A model generated the notes under the pieces. The model was not told the DNA's origin, did not search any database, and saw only the letters and a program-made list of their open reading frames with translations. 64,000 bases of DNA from Candidatus Roslinia caecavium (GTDB lineage: Bacteria; Bacillota; Clostridia; Monoglobales; Monoglobaceae), in contig CAJFTO010000001.1 in NCBI GenBank assembly GCA_904419955.1, positions 1 to 64,000 of the forward strand. The letters run 5' to 3'. The position numbers were made by a program, and so were the translations under genes. Below are positions 51,478 through 61,128 of this stretch, piece by piece; position 1 is the stretch's first letter; each line of letters starts with the position of its first letter.

Positions 51478-54400
51478 TTAAATCTTACGTCTTGTAACCG
51501 AGCTTATCGAATACAAGTCGAGCAGATCGTCAATTTTGCTTATATTATCGTTGCACATCGAGATAGCGGTCTCGCTGTCCGTCGTCCAGCCGATAAGGAA
51601 ATCGGCGACAGGCGTCAAGGTCTGAACGGCTATATACAACTGTTCCCCGGTCTTTCTCGCATTCAGCAGGTTGGTATACAGCTTTAAATCCTCCTCGCCG
51701 ACCGATCTGAATATCGCCGTATCCCTGTCGAAGCTGTATAAGACCTGACCTTTCAGTATCTCCGCCGTCTCCGCCATGACCATAGTCTTAATGGCCTCCG
51801 CTCCCGTCTCGGAGACGCCGAACACCGCGTCAATCACCGTAACTGCAAGAGTTACCCAGAATACTACCGACGATCCTACCGCCTTCGCCGCGGCCGATAT
51901 GACCGCGTCTACTCCCGCGGAGATCGTCTTATTGGCGACCAGATCGGCAAGCGGATTGAGTATCGTTCCAAGCTCGCTCTCGGCCGTAAGCTTAAGTTCC
52001 TTAGCGGCGGCCGCGAGAATCGGGTCGTCCGAACCCTCGAGCAGTTCGAGTATGTATATATTCTCGCTTATTATCTCGGCGTTGGCCTGAAGCGACGCCA
52101 TAGTAGTGATAAAATCGTACGCGTCGGTCAAAACCCCAATAAAGTCAAGCGCTCCGCTTATCTTCTCGCCCGTAGTCGGGATATCTATCGGGGTATCCTC
52201 TACCTTATTGACTATATTCTCCTGCTTGCTTATGCTTTCTCCAACGTCTATAAGCTCAAGCGTAAGCTCGTCGACCTTGTCAAGATCCCCCGCTTGAAGC
52301 GCCTGAGTCTCTATATCGAGCAGGTCTTGGTACATGTCCTCAAGCTCCTTGATCTTGTCGGGAGCGTTTTCGAAGTCCGTCGCCTCCGTGGCGCGTATCG
52401 CTTTTTTCAGACTGCCGGATATATCCTTTATTATCTCGACGCCCTTATCTACCGTCCGCGCCTCTTCTTCGGCTTCGCGTATATTATCGAACATCTTGGT
52501 AAGCGCGTCCTTAAAGACCGCTACCTGATCGTAGTTGGAGCCGAGCACGAAGTTGGCGGTAAACAGCGCGAGCTGCGCCGCCTCGTCGTTTTGCATATCT
52601 ATTGTAAAATTATACGCAAGATACAGCTCGGACTGAGCCGCGTAGTTTACTTCCGAATTTGTGAGCGAGACGGCGAACGGGTCGGTGTTATATACCTCTA
52701 CCTCTTGGTAGTCGTCGTACTGGTCGCCGTCCGAATTTACAAGCGTCGGATCCGATACCATCTGCATGTATATTCTGTTGTCAGATTCGGTTATGACCAA
52801 CTCCTCGCCGTTTAGCAGCCCGTCTCCATCGTAGTCCGCCGAAGCGCCAAAATGATAGCCCTCAAATGATTTTCCGTCGGTAGTCAAAAGCTCGCCGCTG
52901 TAGATCAGTTCGGTATAGTAATCGCTTATGCCGTCGTTGTTCGAGTCGTACGATCGATCGACCACTCCGGTCGCCTCCTCCCACGAAACCGTGTCGGCTC
53001 TTAGCGGGAATTGATCGTCCGCGTCCGGGATACCGTCGTTATCGCTGTCTTTGAAGTTAGGATCCGATTTCATTATATAATACACGTAAGCCGTAACTCC
53101 GTTCTGGATATCCTTGACGGACACGTTGGCGTTATCGACGACCTTCTCGCCCATTTCCTCGCCGTCGTTTAAGGTATCGGTATCGGTGTCGTACTTTGAG
53201 CTGTCCGTCTTAATAAATATTCCGTACTGGTTCCTCATACCCCTGGTCTCGATTATATCCGGCAGCGTATCCGCGTCCGTATCCTCGCCGTCCCAGCCTA
53301 TGCTCTCGCCTTTTATTTCCTTATATATGCCAATAAGTTCGTCGGCGGTGTCCGAAGTATAATACTCCCCTCCGGTCGTCTCGGCTATCGAGCGCAGGAC
53401 TTCTTCGTCGGTATCCGCGCCGAGGCTGACCGTGTTTATTACATAGCCCCTCTCCGCGGCTTCATACATCGCGTCCTCGTCGTACGAAGCCGTCTTTGAA
53501 TCCTGATTACCGTCGGTGAGCATGACTATCATCTTTTGAGTGTCTCTCTCTATCGCGTCCAAAATGGATATTCCCCGTCTTATCGCGCCGCTTATATCCG
53601 TGCCGCCGTTTGAGCCGAGATTAGATATTTGTTTCTGCAGCTCCGCCCAGTCGGCGATCTCGCCGACCGTTGTATATTCCACCTTCTCCGACGTCGAATC
53701 GGTAAATGTCGTCACCTGAAAGCCGTCCGAAGCCGCAAGCGAGCGGATAAAGTTATATACCGCGGTCGCGCGTACGTTATCCGGATCGTTATCCTCCATA
53801 CTGCCGGAATCATCGACCAGGAAAACCACGTCGTAGTACTGCATAGTATCCTGCGGTTGTTCGTCGCGCACCTCGGTCTGCGCCTCGCGCCATTCGTTAT
53901 ACCATTCTTCCTCGTCCACAAGCACGTACTCGCCAAGAGCCGTGTCCTCGAAGGAAACTTTATCATCCGAAGCGTCCACCTCGACGTCGTCTAAAAGAAC
54001 CATTCGCCCAAGTTCTTCGTCGTATCTCGCGACTCCGATATTATCCTCGTCTATCCCGATCGACGCGCCGTCGTAGCCGATAGTTATATCCGCGCTTTTT
54101 ATCGTGTTCATTCCGTACTTGCCGCTTATGTTTATGACCTGTCCGGCCGAACCCGCGGTCGACGCGGCGTATTTATCGTACTCGGTGACGTCCGCCGCGA
54201 CTATTCCGCCCAAACTATATGGAGACCGGCATACTACCTCTACGTCCTCGATCGGGCCTGAAGACGACGCTCCAAACTCTACGTAGCCCTCGGTCTCAAC
54301 GGTCTCGCCGACATATGAATCGCGATTCTCATACATGCGGTTTACAAGCAGGATCGCCGCTTCGCTGGTGACCGGTCCCAGCGGATCGATCATGTCGTCT

Positions 54401-54921
54401 CCGACTCCGTGGATAACCCCGTGGTCGTACGAATAGTTGACCGCCGCGAAGGCCCAGTCGTCTATCAGTCCGCCGTCGGCGAAGCTGTTTATGTTATACG
54501 TATATACCGTCGAAGTCGGAATAGCCCGCTCGATGCACCTCGTCATCATCACGCATATTTCCTGACGCGAGATCGGACTGTATGGATCGAACATAGTCGA
54601 CGACACGCCCCGCACGATCCCGGCGTTGTACGCCTTCAGTATCTCCTCGTTCGCAGTGTCCTCAAAGATCTCCGGAGCCGGCTCCAGCCCGATCCCGGTT
54701 ATCTTCTCGTAGAGCAGGACTACCAGCTCGCAGAACTCCTCGCGCGTCACGTTCTTTGCGTAGTCCGCAGTCAGCGGATCGGTTACAAGGCCGTTCGCTT
54801 TAGCGCGCTGAACCTCTTCGTACGCCCAGTCGCTCGGCTCGCTCTGCGCGAATACAAGCCCCGCCGGCGCCATGGTCAAAACCATTACTATAACCAACGC
54901 ATAGCTTATGAGTCTTTTCAT
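51478..54921 (-). CDS. Giant SLH / von Willebrand A / calcium-repeat surface protein
   Basis: A 1147-residue exported protein with a signal peptide ending in GLVFA (residue ~26). Three SLH repeats (~30-215; 'DWAYEEVQRAKANGLV', 'FDPYSPISRQEICVMM', 'VNYSYDHGVIHGVGDDMIDP') anchor it to the cell wall. A beta-region leads to a von Willebrand A domain with an intact MIDAS starting at Asp370 (D-x-S-x-S in 'DDSGSMEDND'). Residues ~550-745 hold five or more Asp-rich calcium loops of the thrombospondin-3/dockerin kind ('DSDNDGIPDADD', 'DYDGDGLLNGEE'). The C-terminal ~390 residues are helical with one hydrophobic stretch ('VVFWVTLAVTVIDAVFG') and match no family I know. The start at ATG 54921 is set by AAAGGGG. 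Likely adhesion or a surface scaffold. Confidence 0.85.
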   Translation of the reverse strand: MKRLISYALVIVMVLTMAPAGLVFAQSEPSDWAYEEVQRAKANGLVTDPLTADYAKNVTREEFCELVVLLYEKITGIGLEPAPEIFEDTANEEILKAYNAGIVRGVSSTMFDPYSPISRQEICVMMTRCIERAIPTSTVYTYNINSFADGGLIDDWAFAAVNYSYDHGVIHGVGDDMIDPLGPVTSEAAILLVNRMYENRDSYVGETVETEGYVEFGASSSGPIEDVEVVCRSPYSLGGIVAADVTEYDKYAASTAGSAGQVINISGKYGMNTIKSADITIGYDGASIGIDEDNIGVARYDEELGRMVLLDDVEVDASDDKVSFEDTALGEYVLVDEEEWYNEWREAQTEVRDEQPQDTMQYYDVVFLVDDSGSMEDNDPDNVRATAVYNFIRSLAASDGFQVTTFTDSTSEKVEYTTVGEIADWAELQKQISNLGSNGGTDISGAIRRGISILDAIERDTQKMIVMLTDGNQDSKTASYDEDAMYEAAERGYVINTVSLGADTDEEVLRSIAETTGGEYYTSDTADELIGIYKEIKGESIGWDGEDTDADTLPDIIETRGMRNQYGIFIKTDSSKYDTDTDTLNDGEEMGEKVVDNANVSVKDIQNGVTAYVYYIMKSDPNFKDSDNDGIPDADDQFPLRADTVSWEEATGVVDRSYDSNNDGISDYYTELIYSGELLTTDGKSFEGYHFGASADYDGDGLLNGEELVITESDNRIYMQMVSDPTLVNSDGDQYDDYQEVEVYNTDPFAVSLTNSEVNYAAQSELYLAYNFTIDMQNDEAAQLALFTANFVLGSNYDQVAVFKDALTKMFDNIREAEEEARTVDKGVEIIKDISGSLKKAIRATEATDFENAPDKIKELEDMYQDLLDIETQALQAGDLDKVDELTLELIDVGESISKQENIVNKVEDTPIDIPTTGEKISGALDFIGVLTDAYDFITTMASLQANAEIISENIYILELLEGSDDPILAAAAKELKLTAESELGTILNPLADLVANKTISAGVDAVISAAAKAVGSSVVFWVTLAVTVIDAVFGVSETGAEAIKTMVMAETAEILKGQVLYSFDRDTAIFRSVGEEDLKLYTNLLNARKTGEQLYIAVQTLTPVADFLIGWTTDSETAISMCNDNISKIDDLLDLYSISSVTRRKI

Positions 54922-55034
54922 AAACTCCAACCCCTTTTTATGTATTATTTTATTTATTTTATAAATCCAATTCAGAGATGCGAAAAATGTTAAAGTTCAA
55001 CAAATTTGTCGCGTTTATAAGCACATTTTTTATA

Positions 55035-55063
55035 ATTATAGCATATAACTTTCTATATGTAAA
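55035..55063 (-). promoter_or_regulatory. Promoter of the SLH-vWA gene
   Basis: On the minus strand TTTACA (55058-55063), 17 bp, TATAAT (55035-55040), with a leader of about 105 nt. Confidence 0.65.
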
Positions 55064-55093
55064 TATAAACAATTCATAAACTCAAAGATCGGC

Positions 55094-55136
55094 AAAAAAA
55101 CGGCGCCGGAGCCGCATAACGCAGACCCCGGCGCAG
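55094..55136 (-). terminator. Terminator after the second GH95-like gene
   Basis: On the minus strand GCGCCGG/CCGGCGC (55103-55134) is followed by TTTTTTTGCC. Confidence 0.8.
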
Positions 55137-55177
55137 TTCGTTTCATATTAAATTTTTACGCTTGCTCAGTCTAACGC

Positions 55178-58100
55178 TCACATTTCAAAGACGTCGACTA
55201 TAGGACTGAGCGGATGCTGCGCGTCTACCGAATCCCAGATAAATACTTTGACTTTCTCTGGCTCCGCGGCGCATCCTATATCTTGAACGATCTCGATACC
55301 GTCTCCGGCCTCGACCGTAGCGTCCGCGATATACGAGCCTATCAGCGAATCATTCGCGTCGTATACGGCGACTACCGCCTGACCGCTTCTGTCCTCAAGT
55401 CCGCCGTTTACGAGCTGGATCGTCGTCTCGCAGACTCCGTCCGACCAGACCGCGTCTTTTACCGAAGCGTCTATGATCCTCGACTCGTCCGGGACTCTTA
55501 TCTCAAAGTCGTCGAGCGTGATTACCTGCCACCAGCCGCCGTCTTCGCATATAAATTCTATACGGCTCAGCATAAGCTCTCCAAACTGAGCCTCGGACGC
55601 GCTTCCCACGGCGTCGGAACTCGACGGACTGAACCATGATCCTCCGGGCGTTTCAACGTCCGTACCGTTTATACTCAACTTATACTTATTATTTTGTCTG
55701 TCGAACTCAAAATCAAAGGTCGTCGTCTGCTGGAATATTCTGGAGTTTGCTCGCAGTATCTCATACTCAACGTTTTCGTTTCCATCTTCGCTCAGCGCTA
55801 TGAGCGAAAGCGTCGAGTTACCGCTCATATCGACGGTCAGCTTAAGCGTGGCGAAAGGCGTGTCGTTTGAATCTCTGAGCTTTATGTAATAATACGCGCC
55901 TGTCGATTCGGCGTCGTCGCACTTAAAGTACGCCTTGAATCTAAAGCTCATATCGTTTCCCAAAAGTTCGCTGACGGCCGCTTCCGCCTCCGACTCGTTC
56001 GCGCCCTTTGAGACCAGCTTGGATTTCGCGTTCTCGTCTATATTCAGAGCGAGCTGCAAGTCGTCGCCCCAGCTCGAACCGGTGCCAAATCTTAAAGCGT
56101 TGCTGCTTATTCCGAGATCCGAGCCGCGCTGAACTATCATTTTATCAGGGTCTCCCGTAAGTTCCCAGCCGTCCGCACCCGACATTACGTCGGTCAAAAC
56201 GGAGAGCTTTTCAAAATCTTCTTTATATTCCGAACTGAACCTGCGCCCGGTCGCAAGGCTCTCTATGTCCGACGCGCTGAGAGCTTTGGAATATATTCTC
56301 ACGTCGTCGATCATTCCGTCCCAAAAACCGGCGCTGCCCTCCTGATAGCCTGTTCCGGTATCGTTCGGCTTCGCGCCTATTCCCAGCGGCGCGAAATCGG
56401 TCTTAAGCGTTCCGTTGTATTTTGTATTGGCGACCTCGATACCGTTTCTGTACAGACGGATCCTCGAACCGTCCGCGACCGCGGCGACATGCTGCCAAAC
56501 GCCGGTCGGGAATACCGCGGATTCGGTACAACTCACCTCGTTCCCGTTCGCCTGCGCCGCGATTATACATAATTGTCCGCTTTGATAGTTAAGGCCGAGC
56601 TGCATCTGCCCCTTGTTGTTACCGCCCCAATTCTTGATAACGGTTCCCCATTCGGTCAAACTGTCGGCCTTGACCCACGCCGAATAAGTGGCCGTGTATT
56701 TAGGCTTTTCATAGTCGCCGAGCAGTACGTAGCTGTTCCTTCCGTTGAACTCGAGCGCTCCGCCCTTATAGCCCTCGGCCGCCGTCGCGTTTATTATCGG
56801 GGCGTCGTACCCGTTGCCGGAAGAATCGACCGCGATATTATTCTCGGTATCGTCGAGTCTCCAATACGCGACGTCCGGCAGCGTAAGCGGCTGTTCCTGA
56901 GAAGACGCTATCGGCTCTTCGGTATACTCCGGCGGCTCGGGCAGTCCGCCCTGAGGCTCGAGCGTATACGTTTTGCCCGCCTCGGTATTGAACGTATATC
57001 TGTCGCCGTCTGCAACAGCCGCGACTTCTTCGCCGTCCGAATAAACGAGCAGTCTCTTTCCGTCCCATGGATTCTCTACCGTACACGTCTCGCCTTTTTC
57101 GCTGTAGATCTCTGCGTACTGGGTAACTCCGTCCTTCTGAGCGGCGTTTACCAAGAACGCCCCTACCGCACGCATACGGGTAAAGTTCGCCTCGTGATCC
57201 GCCGGCCAAACCGGGAAGAATCTCAAAACGCCTTCCGTACTCTGCATGAGCATGGAGTTTATCGCCTCTATCGCGCCCGCGCCCTCGAGTCCGTGTCCGT
57301 CGCTCTGATATGTGAGGTTTGGCGCCTTTATCATCTCCAACCGCTCCTTGAGCTTATTCATCAGATCGGACGCCGGCCAGCCGACCCTTGCGCCCATTAC
57401 GAAAATATTCGCGAACGCGTTGCCCTGATTCCAGGAATCCATCACCTCGAGCGAATTTCTCGCAGTCTGCAAAAGCTCCGGATCGGAATCGAGTCCGATC
57501 AGACCGCCCGGGTATATCGACTGCATATTTACCGGGTTGTCGCCTACGCCCTCCGTCGCCATCTCCGGCCGGTTGTCCGCCTCTTTGAAAACGGTCTTGC
57601 CGTTATATTCCGTAGTCGGGAGATGGCTCATGTTCTCGAGTATATCGTTCCACTTCTCGCGTTTGTCCTCGTCCACGCCGAGCGTCTCGCTCATAGGTAT
57701 TATTTCCTGATATATTCTTGTGACGAACGCCACGTCCAATACCGGGTTTATATCGTTCGAACCGCTCCAGCTCTCTCTCGCGCTGCTCTCGTATACCGTA
57801 TATTTCCCCGTCTCCGGATTTATCTGTAAATATTCGTCCCAGAAATCCACGACCTCGCGCAGGTAGGGATAAGCTACGTCGCGCAGGAAATCCTCGTCCT
57901 TGGTATAATCGTAATACCACAGGAACGGGAGCGCCGCGAACGCCGCGTTAGCCTTCATGCCGCAGTCGAAGTAGGTCTCCATCCCCCACGGTCCTATATG
58001 CGTCGGATACTGCACGCCCGGCAGCCCGTTCGGATATTCAACGCCGTTGACGCTCTTTATATTCTTAGCGCGTTCCCTGCCGGCCGGAATGAAATCCAAT

Positions 58101-59308
58101 ATCGGCTGGAACATCGGATATATCTGGTCCAGTCTGTTTGACGAAGACATTCCGTTAAACGGACCGTAATAGTTATAATCCAAAGTATAGTCGCCGCTCC
58201 ACGCCGCAGTGTCGGTCGTTATCCAGTTTCCGAACAGTCCCGGAGGCGTCTTGCCGGTCCTCGCCGAGGCTCCCATGCTGTAGAGCGCTCCGTAATAGTA
58301 CTCCTCCAGCTGGCTGTCGTCTAAGGTCACGTATTCCTTGAGCCAATAATCCTTCCACCACGCCGCGCGGTCCGCGTCCAGCTCGCTCACTCTCTCTTCA
58401 TCCAACGCTTCCGCCGCGCTCAGCGCGTCCGGGATAGCCGTTCCGACTTCCTTACCGCCCTCTAAGCTGACCGTAAGATAAGCCTTGCCGTCCGCCGGGA
58501 CCGTAAATTCGATCGTAGAAACGCTCGTACCGTCGCTCGTCATGCTCACGTTCTCCGCGCCCAATACCTTGGCGCCCATAGCGGCGTAGCATACCCATTC
58601 GCCCCTTATAGGCGAAACTCTGGCCGCCCATACCGCGCCGCCGCGCACTCCCGCGGAGGTTATATAATCGGTGTTTATCTTAGTCCATATATCCGCCTGT
58701 ATATCCACGCTCTGTCCCGGCGTATCGGGCGATATTTCCACGACAAGCACGTTTTCATTGGGCGCCATCCACGCTCTCGTGCTAACCGGCGCTCCGCCGA
58801 AAGGCAGACTCGTTCTGACTTCCGCGTTTAAAATATCCTGGACCGCGCCGTATTCTCTTGAGTCCGCGTTCGAGTCGGCGTTCTTATTCTTTATATCGAT
58901 ACCGCCGACCGTCTTCGGCGAACCGTCGCCGCCGTCCGAATTGATATAACTCCAAAAATCCGACTTTGAGACGTAATACGTCTCGCTGTTATAATCTCCG
59001 CCCATAACGACCGCCATATCGCCGTTGCCGAGTATCGGCCCCTGCGTCATATTCGACGTTACCACGTTAGTGGGCGGCGCGCTCCAACTCCCGTAATATT
59101 GACCTATAAGGCTCTGTACGTTCGACCATTCGGTCAGCTCGTCAACGCTCACGTCGGTCTCCGCAAGTTCGAGCGTCTGTGAATCGACTGTCTTTACCAT
59201 CAGTTTTTCCTCCGTGTTCTCATCCGCAAAAACCGCGGCCGAGGACGAGCTAAAAAGTAACGCCGCCGCGATCCCCAACGAAATTATCCTATTTTTTCCG
59301 CTTCTCAT
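55178..59308 (-). CDS. Secreted (alpha/alpha)6-barrel glycoside hydrolase, divergent GH95-like, with LamG domain
   Basis: A 1376-residue exported enzyme with a signal peptide ending VFA (residue ~29). Residues ~60-780 look like a divergent GH95/GH65-type hydrolase: N-terminal 'GPILGNGDMAVVMGGDY', middle 'AAWSGDYTLDYNYYGPFNG' (where GH95 has its Asn-x-Asn site), and 'SDGHGLEGAGAIEAINSMLMQSTEGVLRFFPVWP' (family C-terminal block). The exact GH95 catalytic set is not clear, so another clan member is possible. A LamG-like lectin domain (~812-1010; 'VAYWRLDD', 'VWQHVAAVADGSRIRLYRNG'), a beta-sandwich (~1025-1275) and the shared terminal module follow. GGAGG precedes the ATG. It is directly downstream of lacI. 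Confidence 0.82.
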   Translation of the reverse strand: MRSGKNRIISLGIAAALLFSSSSAAVFADENTEEKLMVKTVDSQTLELAETDVSVDELTEWSNVQSLIGQYYGSWSAPPTNVVTSNMTQGPILGNGDMAVVMGGDYNSETYYVSKSDFWSYINSDGGDGSPKTVGGIDIKNKNADSNADSREYGAVQDILNAEVRTSLPFGGAPVSTRAWMAPNENVLVVEISPDTPGQSVDIQADIWTKINTDYITSAGVRGGAVWAARVSPIRGEWVCYAAMGAKVLGAENVSMTSDGTSVSTIEFTVPADGKAYLTVSLEGGKEVGTAIPDALSAAEALDEERVSELDADRAAWWKDYWLKEYVTLDDSQLEEYYYGALYSMGASARTGKTPPGLFGNWITTDTAAWSGDYTLDYNYYGPFNGMSSSNRLDQIYPMFQPILDFIPAGRERAKNIKSVNGVEYPNGLPGVQYPTHIGPWGMETYFDCGMKANAAFAALPFLWYYDYTKDEDFLRDVAYPYLREVVDFWDEYLQINPETGKYTVYESSARESWSGSNDINPVLDVAFVTRIYQEIIPMSETLGVDEDKREKWNDILENMSHLPTTEYNGKTVFKEADNRPEMATEGVGDNPVNMQSIYPGGLIGLDSDPELLQTARNSLEVMDSWNQGNAFANIFVMGARVGWPASDLMNKLKERLEMIKAPNLTYQSDGHGLEGAGAIEAINSMLMQSTEGVLRFFPVWPADHEANFTRMRAVGAFLVNAAQKDGVTQYAEIYSEKGETCTVENPWDGKRLLVYSDGEEVAAVADGDRYTFNTEAGKTYTLEPQGGLPEPPEYTEEPIASSQEQPLTLPDVAYWRLDDTENNIAVDSSGNGYDAPIINATAAEGYKGGALEFNGRNSYVLLGDYEKPKYTATYSAWVKADSLTEWGTVIKNWGGNNKGQMQLGLNYQSGQLCIIAAQANGNEVSCTESAVFPTGVWQHVAAVADGSRIRLYRNGIEVANTKYNGTLKTDFAPLGIGAKPNDTGTGYQEGSAGFWDGMIDDVRIYSKALSASDIESLATGRRFSSEYKEDFEKLSVLTDVMSGADGWELTGDPDKMIVQRGSDLGISSNALRFGTGSSWGDDLQLALNIDENAKSKLVSKGANESEAEAAVSELLGNDMSFRFKAYFKCDDAESTGAYYYIKLRDSNDTPFATLKLTVDMSGNSTLSLIALSEDGNENVEYEILRANSRIFQQTTTFDFEFDRQNNKYKLSINGTDVETPGGSWFSPSSSDAVGSASEAQFGELMLSRIEFICEDGGWWQVITLDDFEIRVPDESRIIDASVKDAVWSDGVCETTIQLVNGGLEDRSGQAVVAVYDANDSLIGSYIADATVEAGDGIEIVQDIGCAAEPEKVKVFIWDSVDAQHPLSPIVDVFEM
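55181..55480 (-). repeat. Shared extracellular module, copy 3 (C-terminal)
   Basis: The last ~100 residues of the second GH95-like enzyme, ending 'KVKVFIWDSVDAQHPLSPIVDVFEM'. The preceding 'VVAVYDANDSLIGSYIADAT' aligns with 'TAAYNDEGVLVGFAESSV' of copy 2. Confidence 0.7.
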
Positions 59309-59393
59309 ATTTTTACCTCCAATTCTATATACGTGAATTTTATATTTTACTCCGAAAAGCGTCTTTTTCTTCCCGCCCGCAGACGGCGAACAT

Positions 59394-60428
59394 CTATTTC
59401 ACGGAACCCCGCTTGATAATAAACGGCTCCATTTCTACGCTCTCTATCCTATCCGTATCTCCCGAGATCTTTTTGACAAGCGCCTCCGCCGCGATCTCTC
59501 CGAATCTCTCAAACGGCTGACATACGGACGTGAGCGGCGGAAATACGTACGACGCGTATCTCTCGTTGTCGAGCGAGATAACCCCGAACGCGTCCGGAAG
59601 ACGTATTCCCCGTATGTTCGCCTCCCTAATTACCGAGTAGCACTCGAACGACGTCGAAACCACGGCGTCGAACTCCATCTCGTCGAGCAGCCGGGCGGCG
59701 GCTTTATAATAGCCGTCCTTATTACCGGCTCCGACAAATCCATAATACCTTATAAATTCGACCCCGCTCGCTCCGCCTAAGTTCTTCGCGGCCCTCTCGC
59801 ACCCCTTGATCCTGTCCAGCTCGGCGCAGTTGAGTCTGTCCTCCCAGTCCTTTACGAGATAGACTATTTTTTTATAACCGCGCTCTATCAAATACTCCGC
59901 GGCGATGTAGCCGCTCTTTTCATAATCGATATCTATACTGCTCACACCCTCTATATCCTGCGCGCCCACGACGCACATAAACGGGATATCCAACTTCTTA
60001 AGCGTCTTTATGACCTCGTTCTCGCCTATCCCGACATAGGATAAGTATATCAATCCGTCTATCCTATTTTGCAGATAATATTCTTTAAAAAGCAGTTTGT
60101 CCTCCTGAGAATTTGAAAACATTATCAGCGAGAGATTTAAGCCGCCGAGCACATTCTGGATCCCTTTAAGCACCGGCGCCGCCGCGAACGACGTAAGATC
60201 CCATTCGGATAAAAAGCCTATCGCCTCGGCCTTAGACGTCCTCATGTTTCTGGCGTTTATATTCACCCGGTATCCAAGCCTGCGCGCCGTTTCTATCACC
60301 TTTTCCCTCGTCGCCGGATTTATCTTTTTATCCTGCGCGTTATTGAGCACAAACGACACCAGCGTCTGCGACACCCCGGCCTCTCTCGCCACGTCTTTAG
60401 AGGTTATTTTTCTCTTATCAGAACCCAT
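59394..60428 (-). CDS. LacI-family transcriptional regulator
   Basis: A 344-residue regulator. The N-terminal helix-turn-helix 'ITSKDVAREAGVSQTLVSFVLNN' and hinge helix 'RRLGYRVNINARNMRTSKAEAIGFL' are standard, followed by a periplasmic-binding-protein-like effector domain with 'RIDGLIYLSY', 'SSIDIDYEKSGYIAAEYLIERGY' and 'AFGVISLDNERYASYVFPPLTSVCQPFERFGEIAAEAL'. GGAGGG precedes the ATG. It lies 85 bp upstream of the GH95-like gene on the same strand and probably controls it and itself through the palindrome at 60474-60489. The inducer is likely a sugar released by that enzyme (inference). Confidence 0.94.
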   Translation of the reverse strand: MGSDKRKITSKDVAREAGVSQTLVSFVLNNAQDKKINPATREKVIETARRLGYRVNINARNMRTSKAEAIGFLSEWDLTSFAAAPVLKGIQNVLGGLNLSLIMFSNSQEDKLLFKEYYLQNRIDGLIYLSYVGIGENEVIKTLKKLDIPFMCVVGAQDIEGVSSIDIDYEKSGYIAAEYLIERGYKKIVYLVKDWEDRLNCAELDRIKGCERAAKNLGGASGVEFIRYYGFVGAGNKDGYYKAAARLLDEMEFDAVVSTSFECYSVIREANIRGIRLPDAFGVISLDNERYASYVFPPLTSVCQPFERFGEIAAEALVKKISGDTDRIESVEMEPFIIKRGSVK

Positions 60429-60473
60429 GCCTTCGCCCTCCGCTTCTATCGGTCCGTTATTGATCGATCGGTT

Positions 60474-60517
60474 ATTAATACGTATTAATTATATGCCCCC
60501 ATACTGCGAACGCGCAA
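60474..60517 (-). promoter_or_regulatory. lacI promoter with 16-bp palindromic operator
   Basis: On the minus strand TTGCGC (60512-60517), 18 bp, TATAAT (60488-60493). The perfect palindrome ATTAATACGTATTAAT (60474-60489), with the central CG typical of LacI-family sites, begins inside the -10 and covers the start site. The 60429-60729 gap holds this and the csoR upstream region, where TTGACA at 60667 lies before TAGTAT/TATAAT near 60690. Confidence 0.75.
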
Positions 60518-60729
60518 TCTTGAAAAACTTGATTTAATATAGAAAAATTTAATATTAAGACAGATTTATTAAAAATCAAACTCTTCTCCGGGCGAAATCG
60601 GAGCTTTTCTAAGCGTCTCCGCTCCGTATCGCGGCCGCCGAGAGAGCGGGAGCGCCCGCCCGACTTTTGACAAACCTCCCGCCGTATGTTAGTATAATAA
60701 ATAATCTTATTGCTGAAGAAGGTGAGTAT

Positions 60730-61005
60730 GTGAAACAATGTATGGACTCCGATAATCTGCACAGGCGGCTCAGTAAAATAATCGGTCAAATAAACGCGAT
60801 CAATAAAATGGTGGACGAGGATATCCCCTGCGAGGATATTTTGATCCAGATAAACGCCGCGAAAAAGGCGCTCCACAAGGTCGGGCAGATCGTCCTCGAA
60901 GGTCATCTGAACCACTGCGTCCGCGACGGCATCGAACACGGCGACGCAGATAAGACCATCGCCGAATTCGCCAAGGCGATAGAACATTTCTCACGAATGT
61001 CGTAA
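60730..61005 (+). CDS. csoR: CsoR-family copper-sensing repressor
   Basis: A 91-residue four-helix repressor of the CsoR/RcnR (DUF156) family. The three Cu(I) ligands have exactly the CsoR spacing: Cys in 'DIPCEDIL', His 25 residues later in 'EGHLNHC', Cys 4 residues after that. This distinguishes it from nickel, formaldehyde and persulfide sensors. The start is GTG 60730, four bases after GAAGGTGA; the longer frame from 60667 lies over the promoter. It precedes the metal ATPase by about 200 bp and should repress it through the boxes at 61138-61180. Confidence 0.92.
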   Translation: MKQCMDSDNLHRRLSKIIGQINAINKMVDEDIPCEDILIQINAAKKALHKVGQIVLEGHLNHCVRDGIEHGDADKTIAEFAKAIEHFSRMS

Positions 61006-61128
61006 TACTTAGCTTAGAGCTTTTAAATAAACTTCTATTCCGCGGCGCCGCGCTCTTAAAACGGCGCCGCCTTTATTTTGTATCCGCCGCTTTATAGATA
61101 TATTTCATTAAAAATTTCGCTTCCCCTC

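Noticed and set aside
56573-57829. 418-codon open frame antisense to the second GH95-like gene
   Set aside because: It mirrors a well-supported gene, has no ribosome site and encodes an Arg/Tyr/Val-rich sequence with no domain logic. Long antisense frames are common here because codon choice avoids antisense stops.
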